64,000 nucleotides of DNA from Marsupella aquatica (Eukaryota; Marchantiophyta): contig OZ316891.1 in the NCBI GenBank assembly GCA_973895155.1, positions 15,810,001 through 15,874,000 of the forward strand, given 5' to 3'. The notes under the pieces were generated by a model that saw only the letters and a list, made by a program, of their open reading frames with translations, was not told where the DNA came from and made no database searches. This document shows, piece by piece, positions 10,070 through 19,960 of the stretch. The position numbers and the translations under genes are program-made. Each line of letters opens with the position of its first letter. Position 1 is the first letter of the stretch.

Positions 10070-13000
10070 ATGTCGCGCTCAATTGTTATTACACGTGCTT
10101 GTACCGGGGACATCGTCAAGGTTCCCGTGCAAGTTTCTGATACTTACAAGCAAGTAAGCGAGACCTACCTGTGCGGGAGATTTGATTTGAGAATGAATGA
10201 CATTGAGTCAATTGTTCCTGAGGAGTCAACAAGTGGAGGACTTGAACGTGCTGCAACATTTGATGTGGATGAGGGAATACGTTTCTGGCACACGAATGTC
10301 GGACTTTGTTACACGCTTCATGTCAGACTTACTCCTCTTCAATCGGTTGTTGAGAACATTCCGTCCCAGGTTGTTGAAATATCTGAGAGTGAAGATGAGG
10401 ATGTTGCGCCCAATCCTCCTGATAAGCGCAAAGTTCCAGACTCTAGTTGCCTTAAGAGTGAACCGGTGGCCACCTCTGGAGGTGTCCATAAGGTTTACCG
10501 GCGAAGTGCAATGGATGCCTTACTCAAGGCCACGGGCCATAGTGAACTGTCAAGATTTATCTCGGCAGGGGACTTCCAACACGATCAAGTTCCTTGTTTG
10601 CCAAACAAGTACAACGGAAATGTTGTATTTGAATTGCCTCCCATTGTGGGAATGAAATCCAAAGGATCTAGACTTCATGACATGGACCGTGTCAAAGATT
10701 GTTACATTTGGACCAGGATTTTTCCGACAACCGCAAACGTGCAACCAAAGAAACACTGGGAGTTTGGTAAGGTCACTTGTACTGGGTTTGTTGAGTGTAG
10801 GAACAAGTCCTGTGAGTACTTTCGGCGAAAGAAGAGATGCAATTCAAAAGCCTGTGCTGGTACCCCTAAGCTTAGTGGCCAGCATGTGGTGGGTTCGTTC
10901 ATTGAAGAGGGTGGTATAGTATGTCACTATTGTGAACAGATTCCTTTTTGTGTGGACTCTTGCCCTGCTCGCTTGTTCTATATGTATCCACAGGTCCTAC
11001 TTAATACAGAAACCTGTAGTCACATGTCTCGGCTCACGGTTCATATAGGTGAACATAACCATCTGAGTAGAAAAGTTTTCTCGAGGAGCGCTGAAAAGAT
11101 GGCCGAGGACTTAATAAAAAGAAATCATGAAGCCAATCCTCTTGTAAAACCGGCTGGGATTTTGAATTCCGGGACTGGTTCGCTTGTGAAAGCTCTTTGC
11201 GAGAACGTTGACGACATCGTAGATATTGAAGAAACAGAAATTTGGAAGTCTCTCATGGTTCTATCTACTCCTCGAAAATTTGCATCATTTTGTCATAGCG
11301 TTCGAATGGACCAGGCTGGTCGTGGTGAGTTAGATTTCCTAGCTCGAATGCAAAGGTCAAATAATATTTCTTTCCTCCAAAGGTATCTTTTGCCGGGTCA
11401 GGGTTGTTTAGTAGATCGGCCCCACATATTCAAAATGTCAGTCAAGGGTCATGGATCTGGTGTAGATCTTCTACGGTAGATGCAACCGGGCGGAAGACTG
11501 GAAGGGGCTTGGGTGAGTTTTGATGTCATGAAGCGAGTGACAACCAACTGATTTACTTTCAGTGCACACGTTTACGATCACAAATTTTGAGCTCTTTGTA
11601 CAATATTCACATGCAAACTAAAAGCTGAAGACACAGAGTCCTTTGAGAAGGCATGGAGAATTATGATTGAGGTTTGTAAGGGAAATGGGTTACCTGAGGT
11701 TGTCATTCAAGGTTTTATGGCCGACAATGCTCAGGCTGGATGGATCGCCGTTTGCAATGTCTTTTTTGGAGGTCACCCAGACCCTGAACGTGAACGCTCC
11801 GATGCATTCCACTTTTACCAGTCTTTCCATTGACATTCCACGGAGGGAGTACTGGAGGGTAGCCAACCTCAACATCAAAGACTCTGGGAGAAATTGCGAA
11901 ATGCTCCATCGTTCGTTGCGGCGTACCAAGTTTCTAGGGAGATTGTGTTGTGGTGGCAAGCAGGCAACTGTGTACCAGGAAAACTGATGATGTTGCAAAG
12001 TTGGATATCATGGTGGGTCGTTCGATGGCGTCAGTGGGGTAATTTCATTCGCGTGGTAAGTTTTATCAATGCGTACAATAGTCACTTCTTAGTGTGTTTA
12101 TACTAGCGCCTGGCACTGCTTTAAACTGTATAGATACCAACATTATATTATTATATCATACACATTGCTAGCGCCTGGCGCTGCTTTAAACTGTACAGAT
12201 AACTTTGCCACATTGATGGCTTAGGAACACTTGATAATACCAAATTACATTAATATATCATATACATTGCTAGCACCTGGCGCTGCTTAAACAAATTCAC
12301 TAAAGTTGGTTTGGATCGACTTCATTGCAGAGCAAAAGCGCAGAAGAAGGTGCCCTCATTCCAAACTGTACAGGTTCTGAGTCAAGGCACGCTTCAATGA
12401 AAGCATGGGCAACCAAAAACATGGTGGGTCTCTTCAAAGCATGCGAAGTTGATCAAAATCGAGCTATATCTCAAGTTGCGGGTTATAGTGCATATCGGAA
12501 AGGACTCAATAGAGGGAAGGGGCTAACTATCTGGGAATTAGCATTCCGTTTGGCAGACCAAGCAGGTTCACCCAAGTTATTCAAAGAAGCCACTAACATG
12601 ATTCTTTCCAACTCTGCCGATTTTGATCTGGGTAGGAATTCTCCTCTGAATTAAGATATCGTCACCAAATTGGTTAAGAGGAAGGGACTTGCAACTGGGA
12701 TTGTCTTGCCACAAGATTCCCATCGGCATGACACCATTCTCATCACTACCCCAAATACTTGAGGATTCAAACGAAAGAATCTCAACAACACTGAGTTCAC
12801 TTCCATTCCACCAATGTAGTAGATCCTGTAGTAGACCTCTATGGGAGTGACACTTCAACGAGTGAAAGCGATTCCCTTGCAAACATCCCTGAAGCCACGA
12901 GGGAAACAACATCATCTCAACCACCACGCAGTTCCCCTGCTGTGCTTCAACGGTTGCCGACAGAATCAGCTTCTTTGGAAATGGACGTTCCAAGAGGGAG

Positions 13001-13106
13001 CTGGCATTTGAGACGGACGGCCAAATATGGGGTAAGGCCACAGTGTAATGGGACCTTGCATGGAAATTCTGACAGAGATGAGTGTCAAAATCGTGTAAGA
13101 AAGTAG
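10070..13106 (+). pseudogene. MULE-like transposase of family A (copy A1), broken
   Basis: ATG 10070 (MSRSIVITR) is chosen because copy A2 begins the same way. A Cys/His-rich part follows at about 10760-11080. It has CTGFVECRNKSCEYF, then VCHYCEQIPFC, then HIGEHNH, resembling the WRKY/GCM1-type zinc finger found in front of MULE transposases. Further on are VYDH (first putative catalytic Asp, about 11570), MADNAQAGWIAV (second Asp, about 11720), WWQAGNCVPGKL with WRQWGNFIRVV, and NCTGSESRHASM (putative Glu, about 12370). The DDE spacing and blocks resemble MULE/FAR1 transposases, but the relation is distant. An intron at 12056-12330 contains three palindromes. A C-terminal VPRGSWHLRR block (about 12985) is shared with family B. 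TAG at 11477 (CAG in copy B) and several later stops make it a pseudogene. Confidence 0.6.
12105..12284. promoter_or_regulatory. Three family A palindromes in transposase intron
   Basis: 12105-12117 (AGCGCCTGGCACT), 12170-12182 (AGCGCCTGGCGCT, perfect) and 12272-12284 (AGCACCTGGCGCT) lie in the intron that follows the WRQWGNFIRVV block. They are embedded in a roughly 65-100 bp unit that is repeated imperfectly (CATTGCTAGCGCCTGGCGCT then GCTTTAAACTGTA). Confidence 0.75.
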
Positions 13107-13610
13107 GGTTCCATTTTGCTGCTGGTGTTGTTGGCATTGTTGTCAGCGGACATTGCATTTTCAGAGGAACGCCCATTGCCAAAATGATATGGTTCTGCCC
13201 AAACAGCACATGCTACAAGAGCCGCCCGCGTCGTGGTGTTGAACGCCTTCCTCTTGTACCGGACATCCTGCCAGTTGTGAAAGGAACAAACCTCTCGCCT
13301 GGCGAGATAGAGTACCTTCAAGCGCAGGGAGTCTCTATGTCCAAACAGCTGCGACCTCTCAAACTCGAACTGCACCTGTTGCATTCGACTTGAGAATCAA
13401 TGTAAACGTATTTCCAGAGAAAATCAATTTTGCGGAGCCCAACGTGCGCCTTCGTAGCAGGAATGGGAGGAACTCCAGACCTCGCTCTAATCTAATTGTG
13501 GCTCACAATAAACAAATGGAGTCGGCTAGAAAAGAAGCTATGACTCTGGATGGAGAGTGGGATGTGATTAGTGGAATTGCTTTTGGAAAACAATTCAGAA
13601 TACGGACTCA
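13107..13610 (+). other. Unassigned segment after copy A1 transposase
   Basis: An open stretch at 13390-13650 encodes a basic peptide (RLRSRNGRNSRPRSN) that I do not recognise. It may be a further exon or the 3' flank of the family A element. It runs into a CACTA-type terminus at 13611. Confidence 0.3.
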
Positions 13611-13640
13611 CACTAGTAGAAACCGGGGTAATTTAGACCA
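13611..13640 (+). repeat. CACTA-type terminus, partner end not found
   Basis: CACTAGTAGAAACCGGGG starts at 13611 and shares its first 12 bases with the CACTA-1 terminus. Downstream, AAAGACTATAAAA-like words repeat, as subterminal arrays do. It could be the left end of CACTA-3, whose tnp2 is closely related to the CACTA-1 remnant. No inverted partner was seen before the LINE at 31559. Confidence 0.5.
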
Positions 13641-14702
13641 TACCTTATAGGACTAAGCCCACTAAGTCCTTCTTCCATACTTTAAATGACTTGCACCCAT
13701 TGCCAAGGTTTTGTTAAAGACTATAAAAGACTTTGAGTGTTTTCCGGTTTAGTTAAAGACTATGAAAAGTAACCTTGCTACTTTGTGAAGGGTGAACACT
13801 CTAGGACATCATGGGTTTTGTTCTTGGAATCACTCTAAAGGTCCACACAAAGACTAGTATAAGACAAAGTCTTACAAGGGTTCATGATAAGAGTATACTT
13901 AAGAAGGACCGGGCGACATCCTACTTTTGGGCCTAAGTGCTTAAGGACATGCCTTGTATATATCACCAACCTTAACTAACATTGCACCATAAATATCCAT
14001 GTAACGGGTACTTTTCATAACTTAGGGTACAACTGTACTGGAGGGCTTAGGGTGGTTTCTAACCAGAACCGGAACTAATGCATCACTATAACCCTAGCTA
14101 GGTACAACTCCCACACCATGATATATTCCGCATTGCCAACTAGTGTTGTTTTGACAGGGTCATGGGCACTAATTGACACAATGAACAGTCCACATGTTGT
14201 TGGATCTGAGTGTAAATGATGGTGCCTTTTGATCCAAGATTAATTCCACAAGGGGGGGGGGGGGGAGGGTTAGGGGGGCCCACAACTAATTAAGTGGCCA
14301 TGACTTTGTCACCAAAGGGATTTATTTAAAGTTATCCTTAACCCTCTTTAGTTTTGTGTGTTGCCTAACACTCTGGCGCAAACGTACTTATTATGCTCAA
14401 CGGGTCACCTCAACGGAAACGAGCTTACATGACTGCTTGCACTAAGTATTGGGTTAGGGTGAGTGTGCTTTGGTCATTAGGTGATTATTGGGTTTTTGTG
14501 AAGGGAACTATCGAGTACTTGCGCCCATGTGTTCGGGCCCCATTGTGCGACAGAACATTGTGCTTTGCTTCTATGAGTGGAGCATACGAGTAGGGTTTAG
14601 GGTTAACATTTTGCGAGGGAAGCTGGGAGGCGATTGTAGTCAATTGTTGCCATCCACTCCTGCGAGCGCTTTTGACAGTTCTACCTGCATGCCCCTTACA
14701 AT
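13641..14702. other. Subterminal-like region, no gene
   Basis: Repeated AAAGACTAT/AAGTCTT words occur at 13640-13900, with a run of 14 G near 14255. I see no coding sequence. It could be CACTA-3 subterminal DNA split by LINE insertion at 14703. Confidence 0.35.
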
Positions 14703-15073
14703 TGGTAATGGTAATGGTAATGTATTATAAGCTCCGGGACCATGAAAGTCAAAGGAGCTGCCACAAAAAGTAAAGTACAATGCAATCAAAGAAAAGAGCA
14801 ACCAAAAGAGATTGCTCAGAAGAGGACAACTATGTCCTCAAAGAAACTATGGACCTAGAGAGCCCTATGGACCTAGAGAGCCCTGAAAGATTTTCCAAAC
14901 CTATTCTCCTTTCCCTATCCACCGCAAAGATATATCTTCCAAGTTGTTGAGGGGGCAGACCAAACAATGCATACAAATCTTTCACCAAGATTTGAGATGC
15001 CATCCTAACCCCCTCATAAAACTTGCAAGCAATGAATACATGATATTCATTCTCTATACTAGAGCTATCACAT
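14703..15073 (-). mobile_element. Hexamer-tailed LINE, 5'-truncated copy
   Basis: This is the last 370 bp of the LINE on the minus strand, ending in a TAATGG hexamer tail at 14703-14722. It carries the 18-bp duplication (two ATGGACCTAGAGAGCCCT units) that separates one subfamily. Its 5' end abuts the tail of the near full-length LINE, so the two lie head-to-tail. Confidence 0.9.
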
Positions 15074-15101
15074 ATGGTAATGGTAATGGTAATGTATTAT
15101 A

Positions 15102-15211
15102 AGCTCCGGGACCATGAAAGTCAAAGGAGCTGCCACAAAAAGTAAAGTACAATGCAATCAAAGAAAAGAGCAACCAAAAGAGATTGCTCAGAAGAGGACA
15201 ACTATGTCCTC
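15102..15211 (-). other. Three hairpins in LINE 3' end
   Basis: 15194-15211 pairs GAGGACA with TGTCCTC around a 4-base loop and overlaps the ORF2 stop codon. 15168-15189 pairs GAGCAA with TTGCTC. 15102-15131 pairs AGCTCC with GGAGCT. All truncated copies that reach this region keep them. Such 3' structures are what stringent-type LINE reverse transcriptases recognise in their own RNA. Confidence 0.65.
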
Positions 15212-18200
15212 AAAGAAACTATGGACCTAGAGAGCCCTGAAAGATTTTCCAAACCTATTCTCCTTTCCCTATCCACCGCAAAGATATATCTTCCAAGTTG
15301 CTGAGGGGGCAGACCAAACAATGCATACAAATCTTTCACCAAGATTTGAGATGCCATCCTAACCCCCTCATAAAACTTGCAAGCAATGAATACATGATAT
15401 TCATTCTCTATACTAGAGCTATCACATAGTTGACAAACCCTCTTTTTCCTGTCAATATCCTTCCATCTCCCTTGTTCTACTTCAAGGTGGTGTGAGCTTA
15501 GTCTATACTGAGCAATAAGTTGTCTAAGTTGTACTGAGATAGTGCTAGATAAGTATTCTTGTTCTCGATATTTCTTCATATACCACCCTTTAGCTGAAGA
15601 TGAGCGCAAGGCATGAAAAGGAAATCTGTTTTCTTCCAACTCTCTTACACGCATGATGTATTTGAGTGTGTGGAAGAGTGCCTCCACCTCCAAAGGAAAC
15701 AAGCCTGCCTCTGCAAGTGTAAGTGTATATGGGGTTTGTGACTTGATCCCAAGCTCCATCTCAAGAAATAGCTTTTGCAGCCCCTCAATCTGTTGCCACC
15801 CAGATTTAGACACACCTGCTCCCCAAATTGGTGCTCCATAAAGAATGACTGGTTTCACCAAAGCTCCAAAGAGATGTTTCCTTAACCTCCAAGTGTGTAG
15901 ACCAGCTCTTTTGCATTTGTTCATGAATGCATAAAAAGCTCTGTACCCATTGGCAGCCCTAGATTTTACACATGAGGCCCAACTCAAGTTTTGAGAGAAC
16001 TCCACCCCAAGGTATTTGTAGGTCCTCACAAATTCCACCAGATTCCCTTGGAAGTAGAGCTCTGGATTTTGTCGTGTGCCAATGCCCAAACACTTGGTCT
16101 TCTTGAGGTTGACTACCATCCCTGTTGCTTGACAAAACTCCTCCAAGGCATTGAGATGTCTTTGCAAAGCTTCTTGAGCATGAGCAAGTAGGACCACATC
16201 ATCTGCAAATATAAGAAGTTGGAGGACAAACCTACCCAATTGAGTGCCAACTCCACCATGCTCCTCCAAAATGTTGTGTAGCTGATCAATGAAGATGCCA
16301 AAGAGAGTTGGTGAGAGAGGACAACCTTGGATCACCCCAAGAGTGCTCCAGATTTCTTCAGAGGTTTCCTTTGAAAGTTTGATGCGCACTTCTTGGTACA
16401 ATTTAGAAACAGCCAACCTGAGCTCTTCAGGCACTTCCAACTCCACCATCCTATCCCAAAGCTTGGATCGGGAAACTTTGTCAAAGGCCTTGGAGAAGTC
16501 CACAAACAAGCAAAATAATGGTTTATGTGGAGATTTGGCCTTTTCACACAACACCCTCAAGCAGAGAATGTGATCCATAGTGCTGAATTCTCTCCTAAAA
16601 CCTGCTTGTGAAGGTGCCCTTTTCATCTCACTCTCCAACCAAGAGCTTAATCTGGCTTCAAGTAGTCCTCCCAAAACTTTAGCAAAAGTATTGCCTACCA
16701 TGATGGTTCTGTAGTTGTGCACATCGTCCTTGTTGCCTGCCTTGAAGATAGGCACCACTCTTCTGGTCATCCAAGCTTTAGGTAAACCTAAAGCCATTGC
16801 TTGATTCAGCTCATGCACCAAGTTTGTTAGTAAAGAGGGTCCTCCCCACAAAAGAAGCTCCAAGTTCAGGCCCAACAGATCTTTAGCTTTCCCATGTTGC
16901 ATGTGGGAAAGATGCACCTTCACCTCCCTCTCTGTAAACTGAATGGTGTCCCCAAGGGGCAAAGGCATGCCACTAGCATCTGGAAAGAAATACAAGGATG
17001 TGACATAGGTTACCAGGTCCTGGTGATCCAAGGGGGGAGTAGTCTTGCCTGATTGCATTCTCTCCCAAAAACGTTTTGGATGTTTGATGAACTCCTCACA
17101 TAGTGATTGTTGATGACTCTTCAAGAAGCACCTCTTCTTGTGTTTGATGAAGTTCTTGTACATAGTGAATGCCAAAAATCTCTTTTCCCCTGAATGTGAT
17201 CTTGCTTGCATCCTTGCTCTAGCACAATCCTCGTCAAACCAAGCCTTCATGTTTTGCTTTCTAGGGGGTTTGGTGGAGAAAGTAGAGGCTGCTGCTTGTG
17301 CTATGACTTCTGAGAGCTCAATCTGATCATCCAGGGTATGGAGAAGATGTTCAAAGTTGGCTTTGAAGATGACTTCTCTATCAGGGTCTAGAAACAGAGG
17401 TTTGGGTACTGGCTTTCTATGCACTTTGTTTGGGATTGTGGTCAGGTCAAGATGGAACAACAAAGGCAAGTGTGAAGACTCTGGTTGTTGATCAAGTATT
17501 TGAAAGTCAACCACTCTAGTGGCAGAGGTAGGTGAGGCAAGAAGGTAATCAATGGTACTACATCCTTGTTTAGATCTAAAAGTGTAACCAGATGATTGGG
17601 GAAATCTCTCAAGCCCATTCAATATTCTTAGATTACAAGAAGCTCCCAAATGCAAAAAGTGACGTGTCATGTCATTTGTTCTGGTGTCAAGAGCCTCTCT
17701 CACCCAAGGTATCTCTTCACTACATGATGACCAAGGTAAAGTTCCTAAGTCCTCACTTTCAGTAAATTGTTCATTAGATACCCTGGCATTAAAGTCCCCC
17801 ACTATCCATGTCTCCCCTAGTGGTGATATATCATGAATGACTTGGATTAACCTATGAAATGGATAATGTACATCAGCAATTCCCATCTTATAGACATTCA
17901 TATTAAGGGGAGCAAAGTAGGTGACAATCAGAAATGATGGAGTACCTCTGGTATGAAGTCTCACCACCATGAACTGCTTGCTGGGATCTTCATGTTCAAT
18001 AGAGGTGATGTGTTGAAGTTGATTCTTGGTGTAGACAGCAATGCCTCCAAACCCTCTTCCCCGTGTGGTCTTCTTCTCATTGAAGATGGATTGTATGCAA
18101 GTAAAGCCTTTAATGCTAGGTAGAGCATTTCCCTCATATTCCCAAGTCTCCGTGAAAAGCAAGATGTCAAAATTCTCAAACAAAGGTTCCCCTCCAATTG

Positions 18201-18246
18201 CTGTTTCTATGGAAAGTCCTGAAACATTCCATGCCATGACTCTCAA
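15202..18246 (-). CDS. LINE ORF2: endonuclease and reverse transcriptase
   Basis: This is an uninterrupted 1014-residue frame. Residues 1 to about 230 form an AP-like endonuclease: MRVMAWNVSG at the start, LFTETW with the catalytic Glu, IVGDFNAR, then a serine-rich block and SSHLPLLFHLDL with the final His. The reverse transcriptase spans about residues 430-760: YRTIMVGNTFAKVL, LFVDFSKAFDKV, VIQGCPLSPTLFGIF and the catalytic LIFADDVVLLA, with Phe where Tyr is usual. A C-terminal zinc-binding CQLCDSS followed by H and C lies near residues 935-955. It nicks the target and copies element RNA at the nick. A 53-codon in-frame deletion just before MKKYREQEYL removes a block kept in other copies, so activity may be reduced. 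ORF1 lies 12 bp upstream. Confidence 0.9.
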   Translation of the reverse strand: MRVMAWNVSGLSIETAIGGEPLFENFDILLFTETWEYEGNALPSIKGFTCIQSIFNEKKTTRGRGFGGIAVYTKNQLQHITSIEHEDPSKQFMVVRLHTRGTPSFLIVTYFAPLNMNVYKMGIADVHYPFHRLIQVIHDISPLGETWIVGDFNARVSNEQFTESEDLGTLPWSSCSEEIPWVREALDTRTNDMTRHFLHLGASCNLRILNGLERFPQSSGYTFRSKQGCSTIDYLLASPTSATRVVDFQILDQQPESSHLPLLFHLDLTTIPNKVHRKPVPKPLFLDPDREVIFKANFEHLLHTLDDQIELSEVIAQAAASTFSTKPPRKQNMKAWFDEDCARARMQARSHSGEKRFLAFTMYKNFIKHKKRCFLKSHQQSLCEEFIKHPKRFWERMQSGKTTPPLDHQDLVTYVTSLYFFPDASGMPLPLGDTIQFTEREVKVHLSHMQHGKAKDLLGLNLELLLWGGPSLLTNLVHELNQAMALGLPKAWMTRRVVPIFKAGNKDDVHNYRTIMVGNTFAKVLGGLLEARLSSWLESEMKRAPSQAGFRREFSTMDHILCLRVLCEKAKSPHKPLFCLFVDFSKAFDKVSRSKLWDRMVELEVPEELRLAVSKLYQEVRIKLSKETSEEIWSTLGVIQGCPLSPTLFGIFIDQLHNILEEHGGVGTQLGRFVLQLLIFADDVVLLAHAQEALQRHLNALEEFCQATGMVVNLKKTKCLGIGTRQNPELYFQGNLVEFVRTYKYLGVEFSQNLSWASCVKSRAANGYRAFYAFMNKCKRAGLHTWRLRKHLFGALVKPVILYGAPIWGAGVSKSGWQQIEGLQKLFLEMELGIKSQTPYTLTLAEAGLFPLEVEALFHTLKYIMRVRELEENRFPFHALRSSSAKGWYMKKYREQEYLSSTISVQLRQLIAQYRLSSHHLEVEQGRWKDIDRKKRVCQLCDSSSIENEYHVFIACKFYEGVRMASQILVKDLYALFGLPPQQLGRYIFAVDRERRIGLENLSGLSRSIVSLRT

Positions 18247-18258
18247 GGTCCCAATCCA

Positions 18259-19032
18259 TCATTTAGAAACAACTCTCTTCTTATTGGTAACAACAGCTTG
18301 TCCATTGCGCAAGTAGGCTACCAATCCTTGGTCTTTGGCTACCCTCACCTTCTCAAGCTCAATTTTCCTTGCTTGGACTTGTGTGGGAGTCAGATCATCA
18401 TCCAACCAAATCCTTAGCCCTTTAAGCATGCTCCTGTTAGCCATCACTCTAGCTTTCTCGGATTCAGCTGCAAACTTCACCAAGATTGGACGTGGAAGGT
18501 CCCCCTTCTTTTGCCCAATCCTATATGCTTGCAAAATGATAGGGTCATGCACTTTCATCTGAGATTGGAAGAATGAAATTGCTACCTTCTTGGTGTCTTC
18601 CTTCTCCTCCTCAACAAGGCCTGATATTTTGCAGTTGCTGACTCTTGCATGCTGGTTCTTGTGTTCTTCTTCTAGTGCTCTCCTCTCCTCCTCCTTGGCT
18701 TGGACAAATTCCATATGTGATTGTTTTGCAGCCTGTGCAAAGGTTTTGAGCTTCTCCTCAATCTCCCCTACAGCCTCATGTATCACTGATTTCTGTGGGC
18801 ACATACTCTTCTCCATGTCTCCAAAACACGATGCAAGCAATGAGAGTTGCTTACCATTCTCCTGAGTTTGAGATCGAAGATCACTAATCAACCTCTTTTG
18901 CTTGACATTCTCATTCTTTAGCTCCATCACCTCCTTGCTGAGCGTGGTAATCTCAATTGCGGAGTTTTCAGCCACAACTAAGATTTTCTCAAGCAAAGCC
19001 TTGAGATGGGCAATCTCCTCCGTTGCCATCAC
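18259..19032 (-). CDS. LINE ORF1: coiled-coil RNA-binding protein
   Basis: This is an intact 257-residue frame starting MMATEEIAHL. Residues 1-70 form a heptad coiled coil (LKALLEKILVVAENSAIEI, then VMELKNENVKQ). A second Glu/Lys-rich helix follows. Residues 125-225 look like the RRM-type fold of L1 ORF1p: VSNCKISGL, then LPRPILVKFA and a basic SMLKGLRIWLDDDLT block. The C-terminus is basic. It should trimerise, bind LINE RNA and act as a nucleic-acid chaperone. There is no CCHC knuckle and no DUF4283, unlike the usual plant L1 ORF1 and the copy at 6238. It sits 12 bp upstream of ORF2. Confidence 0.8.
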   Translation of the reverse strand: MMATEEIAHLKALLEKILVVAENSAIEITTLSKEVMELKNENVKQKRLISDLRSQTQENGKQLSLLASCFGDMEKSMCPQKSVIHEAVGEIEEKLKTFAQAAKQSHMEFVQAKEEERRALEEEHKNQHARVSNCKISGLVEEEKEDTKKVAISFFQSQMKVHDPIILQAYRIGQKKGDLPRPILVKFAAESEKARVMANRSMLKGLRIWLDDDLTPTQVQARKIELEKVRVAKDQGLVAYLRNGQAVVTNKKRVVSK

Positions 19033-19059
19033 AAAGCTGAAACTGTTGTTAGAATGTAC

Positions 19060-19950
19060 TCTTAGACGACAAATAGAAATTGGGAGCAGTAGAGGATGTC
19101 AGTTGCAGCTCTACCTTTGCCAGTGATACACTCTCGCTGTTTGCAACACTCTGCCAAAATCTGAGCTCAAACCGCAGCCGATTGCCCTTCCAACTCGAAG
19201 TGAAATTTCGCCCCAAGCTCAGAATCCCGAAACTGGACACGTAGCAGATCGTGCATGCTAAAGTGCATACCAAACGATGTCGGTTGCAGCTCTAACTTTG
19301 CCAGTGATACATTCTCGCTGTTTCCAATGCTCTGGCAAAGTCTGAGCTTAAACCGTAGCCAATTTCCCTTCCAACTCGAAGTGAAATTTTGCCCCAAGCT
19401 CAGAATTGCGAAACTGGAGACGTAACAGATCGTGCATGCTAAAGTGCATATCAAACAATGTCGGTTGCAGCTCTAACTTTGCCAGTGATACATTCTTGCT
19501 GTTTCCAATACTCTGGCAAAATCTGAGCTCAAATCGCAGCCGATTGCCCTTCCAACTCGAAGTGAAATTTCACCCCGAGCTCAAAATCGTGAAACTAGAG
19601 ACGTAGCAGATTGCGCATGCTAAAGTGCATACCAAACGATGTCGGTTGCAGCTCTAACTTTGCCAGTGATACTTTCTCGCTGTTTCCAATGCTCTGGCAA
19701 AGTCTGAGCTTAAACCGCAGTCGATTGCCCTTCCAACTCGAAGTGAAATTTCGCCCCAAGCTCAGAATCGCGAAACTAGAGACGTAACAGATCGCGCATG
19801 CTAAAGTGCATACCAAACGATGTCGGTTGCAGCTCTAACTTTGCCAGTGATACATTCTCGCTGTTTCCAATGCTCTGGCAAAGTCTGAGCTTAAACCGCA
19901 GCCGATTGCCCTTCCAACTCGAAGTGAAATTTCGCCCCAAGCTCAGAATC
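19060..19950 (-). repeat. LINE 5' tandem monomers, about 180 bp x 5
   Basis: A unit beginning GCTAAAGTGCATACCAAACG recurs at about 19257, 19437, 19617 and 19798, with a more diverged first unit at about 19098. Period is close to 181 bp. The array lies directly upstream (element sense) of ORF1, the place of the promoter monomers in mouse L1. Units differ by scattered point changes. Confidence 0.88.
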
Positions 19951-19960
19951 GCGTTTGGAC

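Larger units (their letters stand above)
7860..13106. mobile_element. Family A two-gene transposon, copy A1 (partial)
   Basis: A ParB-like gene (minus, 9102-7860) and a MULE-like transposase gene (plus, 10070-13106) diverge from a shared 1-kb promoter region. The same arrangement recurs at 34745-37797 (copy A2) and in related family B at 38224-58303, which shows that the pair is a unit. Nine copies of the palindrome AGCGCCNGGCGCT (some imperfect) lie in non-coding parts only. Terminal repeats were not found: the left end is cut by an L1 junction and the right end is not defined. Both genes carry stops and frameshifts. Confidence 0.7.
15074..19960 (-). mobile_element. Near full-length hexamer-tailed LINE
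   Basis: In element order (minus strand): a 5' untranslated region built of about five 180-bp tandem units (19950-19060), ORF1 (19032-18259), ORF2 (18246-15202), a short 3' region with three hairpins and a TAATGG-hexamer tail (15074-15095). There is no poly(A). Compared with the truncated copies at 33.6-34.7 kb and 43.4-44.6 kb, this copy lacks 159 bp (53 codons) near 15580. No clear target duplication was found. Confidence 0.9.

Noticed and set aside
19060-19950. CRISPR-like array
   Set aside because: The units are contiguous tandem copies without unique spacers and belong to a LINE 5' region in a eukaryote.
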